NCBI GenBank assembly: GCA_031267295.1 | Contig: JAIRZI010000067.1 | Coordinates: 1 to 32,335 of the forward strand | DNA length: 32,335 nucleotides | Direction of reading: 5' to 3' | DNA from: Propionibacteriaceae bacterium | Lineage (GTDB): Bacteria > Actinomycetota > Actinomycetes > Propionibacteriales > Propionibacteriaceae | Part shown: one piece after another, positions 1 to 8,634 of the stretch | Layout of the letters: each line of letters starts with the position of its first letter | Position numbering within the stretch: position 1 is the stretch's first letter | Notes under the pieces: model-generated | Databases searched by the model: none | The model's input: only the letters and a program-made list of their open reading frames with translations | What the model was told of the DNA's origin: nothing | Program-made: the position numbers and the translations under genes

Positions 1-1447
1 CGTTGCAGATGCAGTCGTACGCATATGCCAGCGCAGAAGACGGATCGGTGTCAAAGGTGTCTAGATGTTCTGGCTTCGGTGAGGTGAAAGCATGGTGAAC
101 AGCCGTCCAAGCCCCGTCACCGACAGCGACATCTCCTTCAGCTAACGCTTCTGTCACCGGTTTGAACAACGGCGCGTCCACCACCCAAAGGAAGCTCCAT
201 TGTTCGTGATCTATAAGGGCGCAGCGTTGGCCAATCTCCAACCGGGCGGCTCCTAATAGCTGTTGCGCCGCTGTTCGCGCACCGGCGGCAAAGAAGATCG
301 CATCTCCCAACTGTGCCCCCACAGCCGCCGCCAAACCAGCGCGTTCCGCATCGGAGATATTTTTAGCAACCGGCCCGCCAAGTTCACCAGTTTCGTCATA
401 GGTGACGTACGCCAATCCCTTTGCGCCGCGCTGCTTCGCCCACTCCTGCCAAGCATCAAATTGACGTCTGGGCAAGCTGGCACCCCCCGGCATCACAACT
501 GCGCCTACATACGGTGCCTGAAATACTCGGAACGGCGTATCTCGGAAGAACTCTGTCAGTTCGCTAAGCTGCAATCCGAATCTGAGGTCGGGCTTGTCAG
601 AACCGTATTTATTCATGGCATCTTGGAAGCTCATCCGCAGGAACGGCGTTGACAAGTCATAACCGATCAACGCCCAAAGCGCTTTGACGATCTCTTCAGC
701 AAGCTTTATCACATCGTCTTGGTCTACGAAACTTGCCTCAATGTCTAGCTGGGTGAACTCCGGTTGTCTATCAGCGCGGAAGTCTTCGTCGCGGTAACAG
801 CGCGCGATCTGGTAGTACCGCTCCATCCCGGCCACCATCAGCAACTGTTTGAACAACTGCGGGCTTTGGGGTAGCGCATACCAGTTGCCGGGCGAGAGCC
901 GAGCAGGGACGACGAAATCGCGTGCGCCCTCCGGGGTGGAGCGGGTGAGCGTCGGAGTCTCTATCTCCACAAAATCATGCTTCTCCAGCACCTTACGTGC
1001 GGCGGCATTTACCTGAGAACGCAACCGCAGATTGTTCCCTTGCGATTCGCGGCGCAGATCAAGGTAACGATAACGGAACCGCACCTCTTCCCCGATGTTG
1101 GAACGGTCGTCTATCGGAAATGGCAACGGAGCGCAAGTGTTTAGCACCTGTAGCGAGCTAGCCGCCACCTCCACCTCACCGGTTGCCATGTTGGGGTTTA
1201 CCGTGTCGGCGGAGCGAGCTTCAACGATGCCAGTGAGCGCGACGCAGTATTCATTACGGAGCCGGTGGGCACCCAGGGCGGACACCAAGCTCTCCCGGAA
1301 CACCACTTGCACTATGCCGGTAGCGTCACGCAGATCAATAAAAACGACACCGCCATGATCTCGACGAGAGGCGACCCAGCCGGTAAGTGTCACTACTGCG
1401 GTGACATCGGTTTTTGTGAGAGTTCCTGCGGCATGGGTACGGATCAT
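1..1447 (-). CDS. aspS: Aspartyl-tRNA synthetase (C-terminus cut by window edge)
   Basis: Class II aminoacyl-tRNA synthetase that charges tRNA-Asp with aspartate in the cytoplasm. The minus-strand frame is open from an ATG at 1445-1447 to the left edge, giving 482 codons; family members have about 590-600 residues, so the C-terminal catalytic part with motif 3 lies outside. The N-terminal OB-fold anticodon-binding domain is visible ([11 protein letters not shown] near residues 23-33, then FIDLRD), followed by the RYRYLDLRR segment and the motif 2 region [19 protein letters not shown]. An AGAAGGGA ribosome-binding site lies just upstream of the ATG. Residue 31 is His, the residue found in non-discriminating bacterial AspRS enzymes that also charge tRNA-Asn; that specificity is an inference. 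hisS lies upstream in the direction of transcription, 268 bp away. Confidence 0.97.
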   Translation of the reverse strand, partial: MIRTHAAGTLTKTDVTAVVTLTGWVASRRDHGGVVFIDLRDATGIVQVVFRESLVSALGAHRLRNEYCVALTGIVEARSADTVNPNMATGEVEVAASSLQVLNTCAPLPFPIDDRSNIGEEVRFRYRYLDLRRESQGNNLRLRSQVNAAARKVLEKHDFVEIETPTLTRSTPEGARDFVVPARLSPGNWYALPQSPQLFKQLLMVAGMERYYQIARCYRDEDFRADRQPEFTQLDIEASFVDQDDVIKLAEEIVKALWALIGYDLSTPFLRMSFQDAMNKYGSDKPDLRFGLQLSELTEFFRDTPFRVFQAPYVGAVVMPGGASLPRRQFDAWQEWAKQRGAKGLAYVTYDETGELGGPVAKNISDAERAGLAAAVGAQLGDAIFFAAGARTAAQQLLGAARLEIGQRCALIDHEQWSFLWVVDAPLFKPVTEALAEGDVAVGDGAWTAVHHAFTSPKPEHLDTFDTDPSSALAYAYDCICN

Positions 1448-1715
1448 GCTTTTCCCTTCTGGTCACCCCGCATAGACGATACGGCGCAATCAACAATGGT
1501 ACCATCGCAGTCGCCACGGTTAAACGCAGTAAACCACATGCACCGAAAGTACGCCGCTTGGCTAGCATCACCTGCAAAAAAATCAGTGCGACGCGAGCGC
1601 CAAATTACCAGATTTTACGCCACCCACAATGATGCACTGCTCGTAAACCGCCGCGACGGAAATCAGCAGCTACCCTAGTGGGCAACATCTCAACTTTGCT
1701 TTTGGATACATACGT
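1448..1715. other. Intergenic region between hisS and aspS
   Basis: This 268-bp gap between the hisS stop and the aspS start is among the longest non-coding stretches here. I see no tRNA and no convincing terminator. On the minus strand a T7 run near 1575-1581 follows a GC-rich segment, but no good stem can be drawn. Two weak TANNNT hexamers (TACCAT and TATCGT on the minus strand, 40-70 bp before aspS) could serve as -10 elements. An 80-codon frame starting at 1577 runs into aspS and looks like chance. Confidence 0.5.
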
Positions 1716-3050
1716 TTAGCGGATGGCATCATAGACAATAGCGGGTTTGAGATCGGCGGTGGGTGGCATCCAGCAGTTGGCATCAGCATCCATCTGCTCA
1801 CCGGTGCGGATGTCTTTCACGCTGCCGAGTAACCCGCCAAACCAGACATATGGGATACCACGTCGATCCGCTGTCATGATCTGCTTGCCATAAGCGAGCG
1901 CAGTGGGTGACACCTCACACGCGACACCATGCGCACGTAACGCTGTCGCCACTGTAGCCGCGACATTCCGAGTTTCCTCCGCATCCACTGCTACTAGTAC
2001 CGCCGATGGCACTGGGCGGTTGGCCGTCACCGCTCCGCGCGTTAGCAAGGGAGCCAGTACTCGGGTGATTCCGAAGCTGATTCCAACACCGGGGTAGCTG
2101 TTTTTGCCATCGGTAGCTAACGCATCGTAACGCCCGCCAGCGCAAACGGTTCCGAGTGTCGGCAACGCTGGTATATCGATCTCGAATACGCTACCAGTGT
2201 AATAATCTAGACCTCGGGCTATCTTCAAATCGGCCATCACCTGGTTTGGGAAACGAGCGCTTAAATCTTTTATAAAAGCCGCCAGTTCTGCAACCCCAGT
2301 TTCAACCAAAGTGTTGCTAACTCCCAGCGCATACACCTGCTCAATAAACGCATCGTTTGACGTGCGAATACTCGCCAACTTCAAGATACGCTCTATCGCG
2401 TCCGGCATGACGGCTTGTGCTGCGAGCAGTTCGCGCACCGTTTGTGAACCTACCTTATTGAGCTTGTCAACGATTTGGATGGCTGCCAATGGATCGGTGA
2501 CCCCAAGACCCTCATAAAAACCCTGCACCAATTTGCGGTTGTTAGCATGCAGCAACACTTCGGGAATACCTAGTTCGTTGTGTAGCCGCTGCAACGCTTC
2601 CAGCATCACCAACACCACTTCTGCGTCGTGATGAAAAGCCAGCGTCCCTTGCCCTACGATATCGATGTCCGCCTGCCAGAACTCCCGATAACGCCCCTCT
2701 TGAGGTCGCTCGCCCCGCCAAGCCGGTTGAATCTGGTAACGCCGAAATGGGAACTGTAGTCGTCCGGCGTTCTCCAGCACATAACGCGCAAACGGTACCG
2801 TCAAATCGAAGTGCAACCCTAAAGTGTCGGTGTCATTTTCTTTTGCATGAATCCGACGAACCGTGTACACCTCTTTGGTGATCTCACCTTTACGGTTGAG
2901 CATCTGCAACGTCTCAACGGCACGGGTTTGTACCGAAGCGAAACCGTGTAGTTCAAAAACTTCTCGCAAAGTATCAACGACACGCTGTTCGACCATCCGG
3001 CCAGCGGGTAAATATTCGGGAAACCCCGACATGGGTGTTATCCGAGCCAT
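1716..3050 (-). CDS. hisS: Histidyl-tRNA synthetase
   Basis: Class II synthetase that charges tRNA-His; cytoplasmic dimer. The 444 residues are slightly longer than the usual 420-430. Visible signatures are the motif 2 region FRRYQIQPAWRGERPQEGRY at 102-121 followed by REFWQADIDIVG, the histidine-binding motif ARGLDYYTG at 278-286, and the second histidine motif AGGRYDA at 304-310. The C-terminal anticodon-binding domain follows from about residue 345. The ATG is preceded by GGAG and lies 13 bp inside the 3' end of the metallo-hydrolase gene, so the two are probably cotranscribed and translationally coupled. The same pairing is found in mycobacteria (Rv2580c-Rv2581c). Confidence 0.97.
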   Translation of the reverse strand: MARITPMSGFPEYLPAGRMVEQRVVDTLREVFELHGFASVQTRAVETLQMLNRKGEITKEVYTVRRIHAKENDTDTLGLHFDLTVPFARYVLENAGRLQFPFRRYQIQPAWRGERPQEGRYREFWQADIDIVGQGTLAFHHDAEVVLVMLEALQRLHNELGIPEVLLHANNRKLVQGFYEGLGVTDPLAAIQIVDKLNKVGSQTVRELLAAQAVMPDAIERILKLASIRTSNDAFIEQVYALGVSNTLVETGVAELAAFIKDLSARFPNQVMADLKIARGLDYYTGSVFEIDIPALPTLGTVCAGGRYDALATDGKNSYPGVGISFGITRVLAPLLTRGAVTANRPVPSAVLVAVDAEETRNVAATVATALRAHGVACEVSPTALAYGKQIMTADRRGIPYVWFGGLLGSVKDIRTGEQMDADANCWMPPTADLKPAIVYDAIR

Positions 3051-3730
3051 GAACTCTCCAGAAACTGAACTTGTAGGTAAGGGTTGACGACCCGTTGCCG
3101 AGCCAGCACGGTTGTTTCTCCGTGACCCGGCAAGAGCTTAGTCGCGTCATCCCAGCCCAGCACAACTCGGCGCAAACTCGCAACCATTTGTTGCGGGTCG
3201 CCACCTGGCAAGTCGGTACGACCTATCGACCCAGCAAACACCAGATCGCCGACAAAAGCCAAGTCGCCATCGTCTTGTGGCACGGTGAACACCACGCTCC
3301 CCGGGGTATGTCCGGGGGTGTGGGTGACCTGAAACGTGATACCAGCCACCGTTATAGCGGATACTCCGGCAAGGTCTTCTCGCAACACTGGAGCCTCCAA
3401 CTCATCTGCGCCGAATAGCTGTTTCATAAGCGGAATTGAATCCGCCCCTAAACCAGCAGACGGCTGCGTCAACATGTAGTCGTCAGCGGAGTGTAACCAG
3501 AGCGGTACGTGGGTGACGTTCGCCAACCGAGCAGCATCCGCGATGTGATCAACATGGGCGTGTGTACAGAGCACGCCGGCGAGTGTCCAATCGTGCTCTT
3601 GCAGTAGCTGTGTTAACATAGCTGCGGCATCCACACCAGGGTCAACCGCCACAGTTTCACTCGCGTGGTCGCGCCGGATAAGATAGCAGTTGGCCTGCCA
3701 GGGGCCAGTCGCAAACGAAGCGATAAACAT
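3038..3730 (-). CDS. Metallo-beta-lactamase-fold hydrolase, glyoxalase II-like
   Basis: A 230-residue MBL-fold hydrolase. The metal site is complete: H57-A-H59-V-D61-H62, then the His of HTPGHTPGS, the Asp of FVGDLVF and the His of LPGHGETT. This is the glyoxalase II-like (hydroxyacylglutathione hydrolase) subgroup; the mycobacterial neighbour of hisS is annotated likewise, but the substrate is unproven, and actinobacteria generally lack glutathione. I chose the ATG at 3728-3730 over a TTG seven codons upstream, because the N-terminus MFIASFATGPWQANCYLI fits the family and the TTG has no ribosome-binding site. There is no Shine-Dalgarno sequence before the ATG either, but TAGGGT sits 7 bp before it, as expected of a leaderless mRNA. 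The gene overlaps hisS by 13 bp and is divergent from the DUF349 gene, 30 bp away. Confidence 0.9.
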   Translation of the reverse strand: MFIASFATGPWQANCYLIRRDHASETVAVDPGVDAAAMLTQLLQEHDWTLAGVLCTHAHVDHIADAARLANVTHVPLWLHSADDYMLTQPSAGLGADSIPLMKQLFGADELEAPVLREDLAGVSAITVAGITFQVTHTPGHTPGSVVFTVPQDDGDLAFVGDLVFAGSIGRTDLPGGDPQQMVASLRRVVLGWDDATKLLPGHGETTVLARQRVVNPYLQVQFLESSWLG

Positions 3731-3742
3731 GAACACAACCCT
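3731..3742 (-). promoter_or_regulatory. Predicted -10 element for a leaderless MBL-hydrolase/hisS transcript
   Basis: On the minus strand the hexamer TAGGGT (about 3738-3743) is followed by 7 nt and then the ATG at 3730. This spacing would put the transcription start on the A of the start codon. There is no recognisable -35 element. Motif reading only. Confidence 0.3.
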
Positions 3743-3760
3743 ATCGGGCAAGATGGAGTT

Positions 3761-5002
3761 ATGAGCGAATCAACAGATCAAGCCACTTTTGGTCGTGTCG
3801 CGGCAGACGGCAGCGTATATGTCACTGTTGCGACTGGCGAACGTAAAGTTGGTCAAGTTCCAGATGTAAGCGAAACCGAAGCGCTATCTTTCTACATACG
3901 ACGTTTTGAAGCTTTAGCAGCTCAAGTAGAACTGCTCAGCCAGCGCGTACGCTCTGGCGCAGTTTCTCCTGCGGAAGCCAACAAGTCAGTATCTGCGCTT
4001 AAAAGTGAAGTGATTGTCGCCAACGCTGTTGGTGATCTTGATTCACTCACCGCGAAGCTAGAAGAACTTTTCTCCGTCATCACAGAGCAGTCAGCAGCTC
4101 GCAAGGCGGAACGTGCTGAGAAGCAAGCGGAGACTAAGGCTGCTAAGGAAGAGATGGTCGTCGAAGCTGAAAAGCTGGCCGTTGGTAACGACTGGAAAGG
4201 TGGCGTGAACCGTTTTCATGTGTTGTTAGATGCCTGGAAAGTTCTCCCTCGCATCGATAAAGCTACTGATGACGACCTCTGGCATCGTTTTTCAACCGCT
4301 CGTACCGCCTACACCAAACGTCGGAAAGTACAGTTTGAGCAGTGGGCGGAAGAGCACGGAGCTGCCGAAGCCGCGAAACGACAGATACTCAATGAAGCCG
4401 AAGGGTTGGCACTTTCCACTAGCTGGGGCAGTACCGCCGCCGATTTCCGCGATCTGATGGCGCGTTGGAAAGCGGCTGGTAGCGCAGGACGTAGCACTGA
4501 TGAAAAACTTTGGACGAAGTTTCGCGCTTTGCAAGACCAGTTTTTCACGGCTCGCAGTGCTGCTTTTGATTCGCAAGACCGGGAACTTAAAGTGAACCTG
4601 GAAGCCAAAGAAGCACTGCTGGCCGCCGCCGAAGCCGAGATTCTTCCGGTGCAAAATATCGCTACTGCTCGGGCTGCAATGCGAGCATTCTTGACTAAAT
4701 ACAATGAAATCGGACAGGTGCCACGCGCCGCCAACGGTGCGTTGGAATCTCGGATTCGATCTCTCGACTCCGCCATTAAAGGCGTTGAAGAAACCGAGTG
4801 GCGCCGCACCGACCCGGAAGCTAAACAGCGCGCCGCCGACACCATAACGATGTTCGATACTCAGTTAGCGAAACTAAACAAACAGTTGACGCTAGCCACT
4901 GAGAAAAATGATGCCAAACTCATCGCCAAGCTCACCGATTCGATCAGCACTTACACTGATTGGCGCGATCAAGCCGCTCGTACCCTCGCCGAATATGCCT
5001 AA
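3761..5002 (+). CDS. DUF349 domain protein
   Basis: A 413-residue, charged, largely helical cytoplasmic protein with no signal peptide or membrane segment. It carries DUF349-type repeats, recognised by a W...DD/EK-LW-xF pattern: one around residues 140-195 (DDDLWHRF), a second around 210-270 (DEKLWTKF), and a weaker third around 290-350. The N-terminal half is rich in Ala, Glu and Lys and is probably coiled coil. The function of the family is not established. I chose the ATG at 3761 because GGAG lies 4-7 bases upstream and the family start reads MSESTDQATFGRV; a frame open from 3665 would run through the divergent hydrolase gene. It occupies the slot between the hydrolase and relA where M. 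tuberculosis has ppiB. Confidence 0.88.
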   Translation: MSESTDQATFGRVAADGSVYVTVATGERKVGQVPDVSETEALSFYIRRFEALAAQVELLSQRVRSGAVSPAEANKSVSALKSEVIVANAVGDLDSLTAKLEELFSVITEQSAARKAERAEKQAETKAAKEEMVVEAEKLAVGNDWKGGVNRFHVLLDAWKVLPRIDKATDDDLWHRFSTARTAYTKRRKVQFEQWAEEHGAAEAAKRQILNEAEGLALSTSWGSTAADFRDLMARWKAAGSAGRSTDEKLWTKFRALQDQFFTARSAAFDSQDRELKVNLEAKEALLAAAEAEILPVQNIATARAAMRAFLTKYNEIGQVPRAANGALESRIRSLDSAIKGVEETEWRRTDPEAKQRAADTITMFDTQLAKLNKQLTLATEKNDAKLIAKLTDSISTYTDWRDQAARTLAEYA

Positions 5003-5150
5003 CGCCGTTCGGCTACTGCTACCACTTGCGCGTACAACGAATCGAAAAACGCTTGACAATCGTATGCGCGACTTCTCTGAATCGCTATGGGTCTAGTGCC
5101 GCTTCTTGATTGCGGAAAACTTACACCGAAAAAATCTGGTATCGCTCGCA
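5003..5150. other. Convergent intergenic region between the DUF349 gene and relA
   Basis: Both neighbours end here, so termination in both directions is expected. Only a weak inverted repeat is visible (CCGC-N9-GCGG near 5100-5116, followed by AAAA), too short to call a terminator. A 33-codon plus-strand frame at 4995-5096 has no supporting features. Confidence 0.35.
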
Positions 5151-7454
5151 TCACGCCTTGATGCGGTAAGCGTCATAAATCCCCGGCAACGCCCGAATGG
5201 CGGAGAACAGGTGATTTAGATGTTGCGATTCTTCTACTTCAAACGTCATTTTGATACGCGCGACAGAATCCTTTTTAGTGGTGACCGTCAATGCGGTGAT
5301 ATTCACCCGCTGTTCGGATAATACCCTAGTCACATCAGCAATCAACCCCGGCTGATCCAACGCTTCTATGAGCACTGCTACCTCGTAGAAAGAATGCGCA
5401 TCCGATGCCCACTGCACCTCGACTAAGCGCTCCGGGTGCGAACGTAGGTCATTAGCGTTAGTGCAGTCGGCACGATGTAGCGAAACTCCACTTTCCCGAG
5501 TTACGAACCCCAAAATCTCATCACCTGGCATCGGCGTACAGCATTTTGCTAATCGCACCATCATACCGACACCACCGTCTACGATCACGCCTACCTCATC
5601 GTTGGAACGCTGCCGAGACCGCACCGGTGATCGTGACTCCGCTGTGGGTGGCGGTAACGTCTCCGGGCCACCGGCAATGGTCACTAAACGTTGCACCACA
5701 CCGGGCGGGTTCAGCGCACCTTCTCCGATCGCCGCATACAACGCTGCTGCATCCTGATATTTCAACGCCATAGCCAGTTCGTTGAGATTTTCAATGGTCA
5801 ACAATTTTTGAATTGGCAGACCGGTGCGTCGTAACTGCTTTGCCAACACATCTTTACCGTGCTCAATAGCTTCATCCCGACGTTCCCGTGAAAAGTAAGC
5901 CCGAATTTTTGCTCTAGCTCGCGGACTTATCACAAAGCCCAGCCAATCCCTACTTGGCCCGGCATCTTCATTTTTGGTTGTCAGAATCTCTACCCGGTCA
6001 GCGTTCACCAAACGGGTGGAGAGCGGTACCATACGCCCATTGACTCGTGCTCCGATGCATCGATTTCCCACCTGCGTATGTACCGCATACGCCATATCGA
6101 CAGGAGTAGAACCTTCGGGTAGCTCCAGCGCCTCTCCCGCTGGAGTGATGATGAATATCTTCTTGCTGGCCTGCTGCAACGCATACGTCGCTTCCTCGAT
6201 ATACTCCTGCGGATCGGACATCTCGCGTGCCATCTCCGCAAGACCGTGCATCCACAGCAGCTCTTCTTCCTCACTTTCGACGTTTTTTCCGTGTTTGTAT
6301 CTAAAATGTGCCGCCACACCTAATTCGGCGACTTGATGCATCTGCTGAGTACGAATTTGGAACTCCACCGGACGGCCGCCCGGAACGATCACCGTAGTGT
6401 GGATAGATTGATAACCGTTCTCTTTAGAGTGTGAAATGTAGTTCTTGTAGCGGTTAGGTAGCGGCATCCAACGCTTCTGAATGACACCGAGCGCCGCCCA
6501 ACACTCCGATTCGGTGGCACAGATAACTCGAATGCCCACCAGATCATATATGTCCTGAAATTCGCGCCCCCGCACCACCATCTTTTGATAGATCGAGTAG
6601 TAGTGCTTTGGCCGACCGTAAATAACCGGATTTAGCCCCTGAGCGGCGAGTTCGGCCTGAGTGGCATCGATAACCTCTTTCAGTTGCCGATCACGCTCTG
6701 GAGCGGTTTCAGTGACCAATCGTACGATTTCGTCGTACAACTTAGGTTGTACGGTAGCGAATGCCAAATCCTCCATCTCCCATTTGATAGCTGCCATGCC
6801 AAGCCGATCAGCCAACGGCGCAAAAATATCTAACGTTTCTTTAGCTATCCGAATCTGCTTGTCAGAACGCAGGAACGCCAATGTGCGCATGTTGTGCAGC
6901 CGATCCGCCAACTTAATTACGAGAATCTGCAAGTCTTTATCCATATGCAGTATCAACTTGCGAATCGTCTCGGCTTTTGCCGTATCACCGTAGGACAATT
7001 TATCGAGTTTGGTCACCCCATCTACCCGCCGCGCCACCCGATCACCAAAATCCACTCGCAACTGCTCCAAAGTGTATGCAGTGTCTTCCACGGTGTCATG
7101 CAACAACCCAGCGCAGATCGTATCCTCAGCCATACCGAGTTCTGCAAGAATCGTCGCTACCGCCAGCGGATGGGTGATGTAAGGGTCGCCATTTTTTCGC
7201 GTCTGTCCATGGTGATAATGCTCCGCCGTACGATAGGCCCGTTCGATGCGTGTCAGATCAGCTTTCGGGTAACTAGCCCGGACGATGGTAAATAACGGGT
7301 CGAGCACCGCAGACTGTGCGCTGCGTGGCGCTCCTAACCTTGCAAGCCGCTGTCGCATTCGCAGCCGAGGCCGCTCCGGCCCAGTGGCGGCTCGCCCGAT
7401 CAAGCCAGGTTCGCTCACACCAAGATCGGTATCTAGTTGAGAGTCAACTGCCAT
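5151..7454 (-). CDS. relA: Bifunctional (p)ppGpp synthetase/hydrolase
   Basis: Makes and degrades (p)ppGpp, the stringent-response alarmone; cytoplasmic and ribosome-associated. The protein is 767 residues, a normal length for actinobacterial Rel. Domains in order: hydrolase (HD) domain with HHGQTRKNGDPYITHP near 81-96, HDTVED at 119-124 and KLADRLHNMRT near 181-191; synthetase domain with YGRPKHYYSIYQKM at 279-292; TGS domain around 430-490; a zinc-finger-like segment with KCCTPMPGDEI around 640; and a C-terminal ACT domain. The intact HD residues suggest that both activities are kept. ATG at 7454 and GTG at 7457 are adjacent in-frame starts behind a GGGGG stretch; I took the ATG. It is divergent from the PfkB kinase gene. 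Confidence 0.96.
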   Translation of the reverse strand: MAVDSQLDTDLGVSEPGLIGRAATGPERPRLRMRQRLARLGAPRSAQSAVLDPLFTIVRASYPKADLTRIERAYRTAEHYHHGQTRKNGDPYITHPLAVATILAELGMAEDTICAGLLHDTVEDTAYTLEQLRVDFGDRVARRVDGVTKLDKLSYGDTAKAETIRKLILHMDKDLQILVIKLADRLHNMRTLAFLRSDKQIRIAKETLDIFAPLADRLGMAAIKWEMEDLAFATVQPKLYDEIVRLVTETAPERDRQLKEVIDATQAELAAQGLNPVIYGRPKHYYSIYQKMVVRGREFQDIYDLVGIRVICATESECWAALGVIQKRWMPLPNRYKNYISHSKENGYQSIHTTVIVPGGRPVEFQIRTQQMHQVAELGVAAHFRYKHGKNVESEEEELLWMHGLAEMAREMSDPQEYIEEATYALQQASKKIFIITPAGEALELPEGSTPVDMAYAVHTQVGNRCIGARVNGRMVPLSTRLVNADRVEILTTKNEDAGPSRDWLGFVISPRARAKIRAYFSRERRDEAIEHGKDVLAKQLRRTGLPIQKLLTIENLNELAMALKYQDAAALYAAIGEGALNPPGVVQRLVTIAGGPETLPPPTAESRSPVRSRQRSNDEVGVIVDGGVGMMVRLAKCCTPMPGDEILGFVTRESGVSLHRADCTNANDLRSHPERLVEVQWASDAHSFYEVAVLIEALDQPGLIADVTRVLSEQRVNITALTVTTKKDSVARIKMTFEVEESQHLNHLFSAIRALPGIYDAYRIKA

Positions 7455-7478
7455 CACGCCCCCTAGGTTGTGAAAACT

Positions 7479-7515
7479 AAGTGTAGCGCGTGCGGTGAAC
7501 TGAACTATGCGCTAC
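7479..7515 (-). promoter_or_regulatory. Predicted relA promoter with overlapping inverted repeat
   Basis: On the minus strand TACACT (7484-7479) is a plausible -10 element, placing the transcription start about 15 bp before relA. Immediately upstream, the 7-bp arms GTAGCGC (7483-7489) and GCGCTAC (7509-7515) form a perfect inverted repeat with a 19-bp spacer across the -10 to -35 interval, as an operator might. The -35 is poor. The same interval serves the divergent kinase gene. Confidence 0.3.
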
Positions 7516-7598
7516 GCGGCAGTGCCAGGTTTACTTCGTTGTTTTTAAGCGGCTCAAAACGCTGCAAAGAAGGTTGTTGGTGTGTAATAGTTAAAGCT

Positions 7599-8519
7599 AT
7601 GGGCAGGCTAATTCACACGGCGCAGGCAATGGTCGATCAAGTGGTAGATATTCCGACACTGCCGCAACGTTCCCAAAATACTATCGCGGAAGCAGTGACG
7701 TTTTATGCCGCCAGTGCGGTGAATGTGCATCTTGCAGCCGCCCGCTCGGGAGCGAAGTGTGTACATGCTGGTTCAGTTGGCACCGGACGTTACGCTGACA
7801 CGATTCGTGCCGCGCTTTTCACTGCGGGAGTGGAAATATCGTCACCTCCCATCACTGAATGCGATTCGGGAGTGTGCATTGTGTTCGTAGAGCGCACTGG
7901 AGAACGCACTTTCGTCACTATGCAAGCCGCTGAACGCATCATCACACCGGAATCATTAGCTACTTCTAACCCCCAATCAGGTGATTATGTTTGTGTTTCT
8001 GGGTATAGCTTGCAAGGACGCACCCGCGACCCGTTACTGACGTGGCTAGGCTCGCTTCCCGCAGGTGTCGAGGTGGTGCTTGACCCCGGTGCCGCGCTGG
8101 CTAGAGTTTCGCAGTATGCCCGCGATGCGATACTCGACATGACCACAGTATGGTCGTCTAATGCATATGAAGCATTTGAACTCACCGGCCACCATGATAT
8201 GCGGGAATCCGCACCCCGAGTTGCTAAATACCTGCGCCCTAACGCTCAAGTGATTGTCCGGGACGGTGCTGCGGGGTGTTTGGTTTACGAACATGCTACC
8301 AGCACCCATATTCCGGCGTTTCCTCAGCGTGCTATTGATACCAACGGTGCCGGTGACACTCATCTGGGGGTGATGATTGCCGGCTTGCTGGCCAAGCTTG
8401 ATTTAGCGCAGAGTTGTCGGCGGGCAAATGCCGCCGGAGCTATCAAAGTGCGTCGCCACGGTCCGAATACCGCCCCAAGCGCGGCAGAGATCGACGCTTT
8501 TCTAGCAGACAACACATGA
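7599..8519 (+). CDS. PfkB-family carbohydrate/nucleoside kinase
   Basis: Ribokinase-like (PfkB) kinase, 306 residues, that should transfer phosphate from ATP to a sugar or nucleoside hydroxyl. The C-terminal PfkB signature DTNGAGDTHLG supplies the catalytic Asp and anion hole. The N-terminal half has the expected SAVNVHLAAARSGAKCVHAGSVG pattern (usual form GGxxxNxAxxxxxLG...GxVG), but without the usual GG pair. The substrate cannot be read from the sequence. The frame stays open upstream to 7470, but those 43 codons are Cys-rich and unlike the family, so I start at ATG 7599. It has no Shine-Dalgarno sequence, and an A/T-rich -10-like stretch (TGTAATAGTT) lies just before it. It sits between relA and secF, where relatives carry apt. 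Confidence 0.85.
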   Translation: MGRLIHTAQAMVDQVVDIPTLPQRSQNTIAEAVTFYAASAVNVHLAAARSGAKCVHAGSVGTGRYADTIRAALFTAGVEISSPPITECDSGVCIVFVERTGERTFVTMQAAERIITPESLATSNPQSGDYVCVSGYSLQGRTRDPLLTWLGSLPAGVEVVLDPGAALARVSQYARDAILDMTTVWSSNAYEAFELTGHHDMRESAPRVAKYLRPNAQVIVRDGAAGCLVYEHATSTHIPAFPQRAIDTNGAGDTHLGVMIAGLLAKLDLAQSCRRANAAGAIKVRRHGPNTAPSAAEIDAFLADNT

Positions 8520-8634
8520 TTTCCATTTACTCCTTGTAGCACCGCGCATAACGGCTCAGCGAGTGGGTATCCCCGGTTTGGAAAAAATCAGGAACGGTGC
8601 GTGGCGACGATTCTCGCTACCCACCCAGTTGTTG
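8520..8634. other. Convergent intergenic region between the kinase gene and secF
   Basis: Contains complementary 7-mers GTGGGTA (8563-8569) and TACCCAC (8618-8624), 48 bp apart. The loop is too long for a standard terminator and there is no T-run next to it. Nothing else is supported. Confidence 0.3.

Noticed and set aside
1335-1577. 80-codon minus-strand frame overlapping the aspS start
   Set aside because: Its second half runs inside aspS in another frame, the residues look random (many Arg, Cys, Ser), and no ribosome-binding site is present.
1575-1605. T7 run after a GC-rich segment as a hisS terminator
   Set aside because: No stem longer than three pairs can be drawn next to the T-run.
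4309-4845. 178-codon minus-strand frame inside the DUF349 gene
   Set aside because: Shadow of a strongly coding plus-strand gene; Ser/Arg/Ala-rich composition typical of antisense frames.
4995-5096. 33-codon plus-strand frame at the end of the DUF349 gene
   Set aside because: No ribosome-binding site, no recognisable features, and it fits chance in a convergent gap.
7470-7598. N-terminal extension of the PfkB kinase to 7470
   Set aside because: The 43 extra residues are Cys-rich and unlike the family. They overlap the relA promoter and leader, and the first family-like residue follows ATG 7599.
8563-8624. Complementary 7-mers as a terminator between the kinase gene and secF
   Set aside because: The loop would be 48 nt and no T-run follows on either strand.
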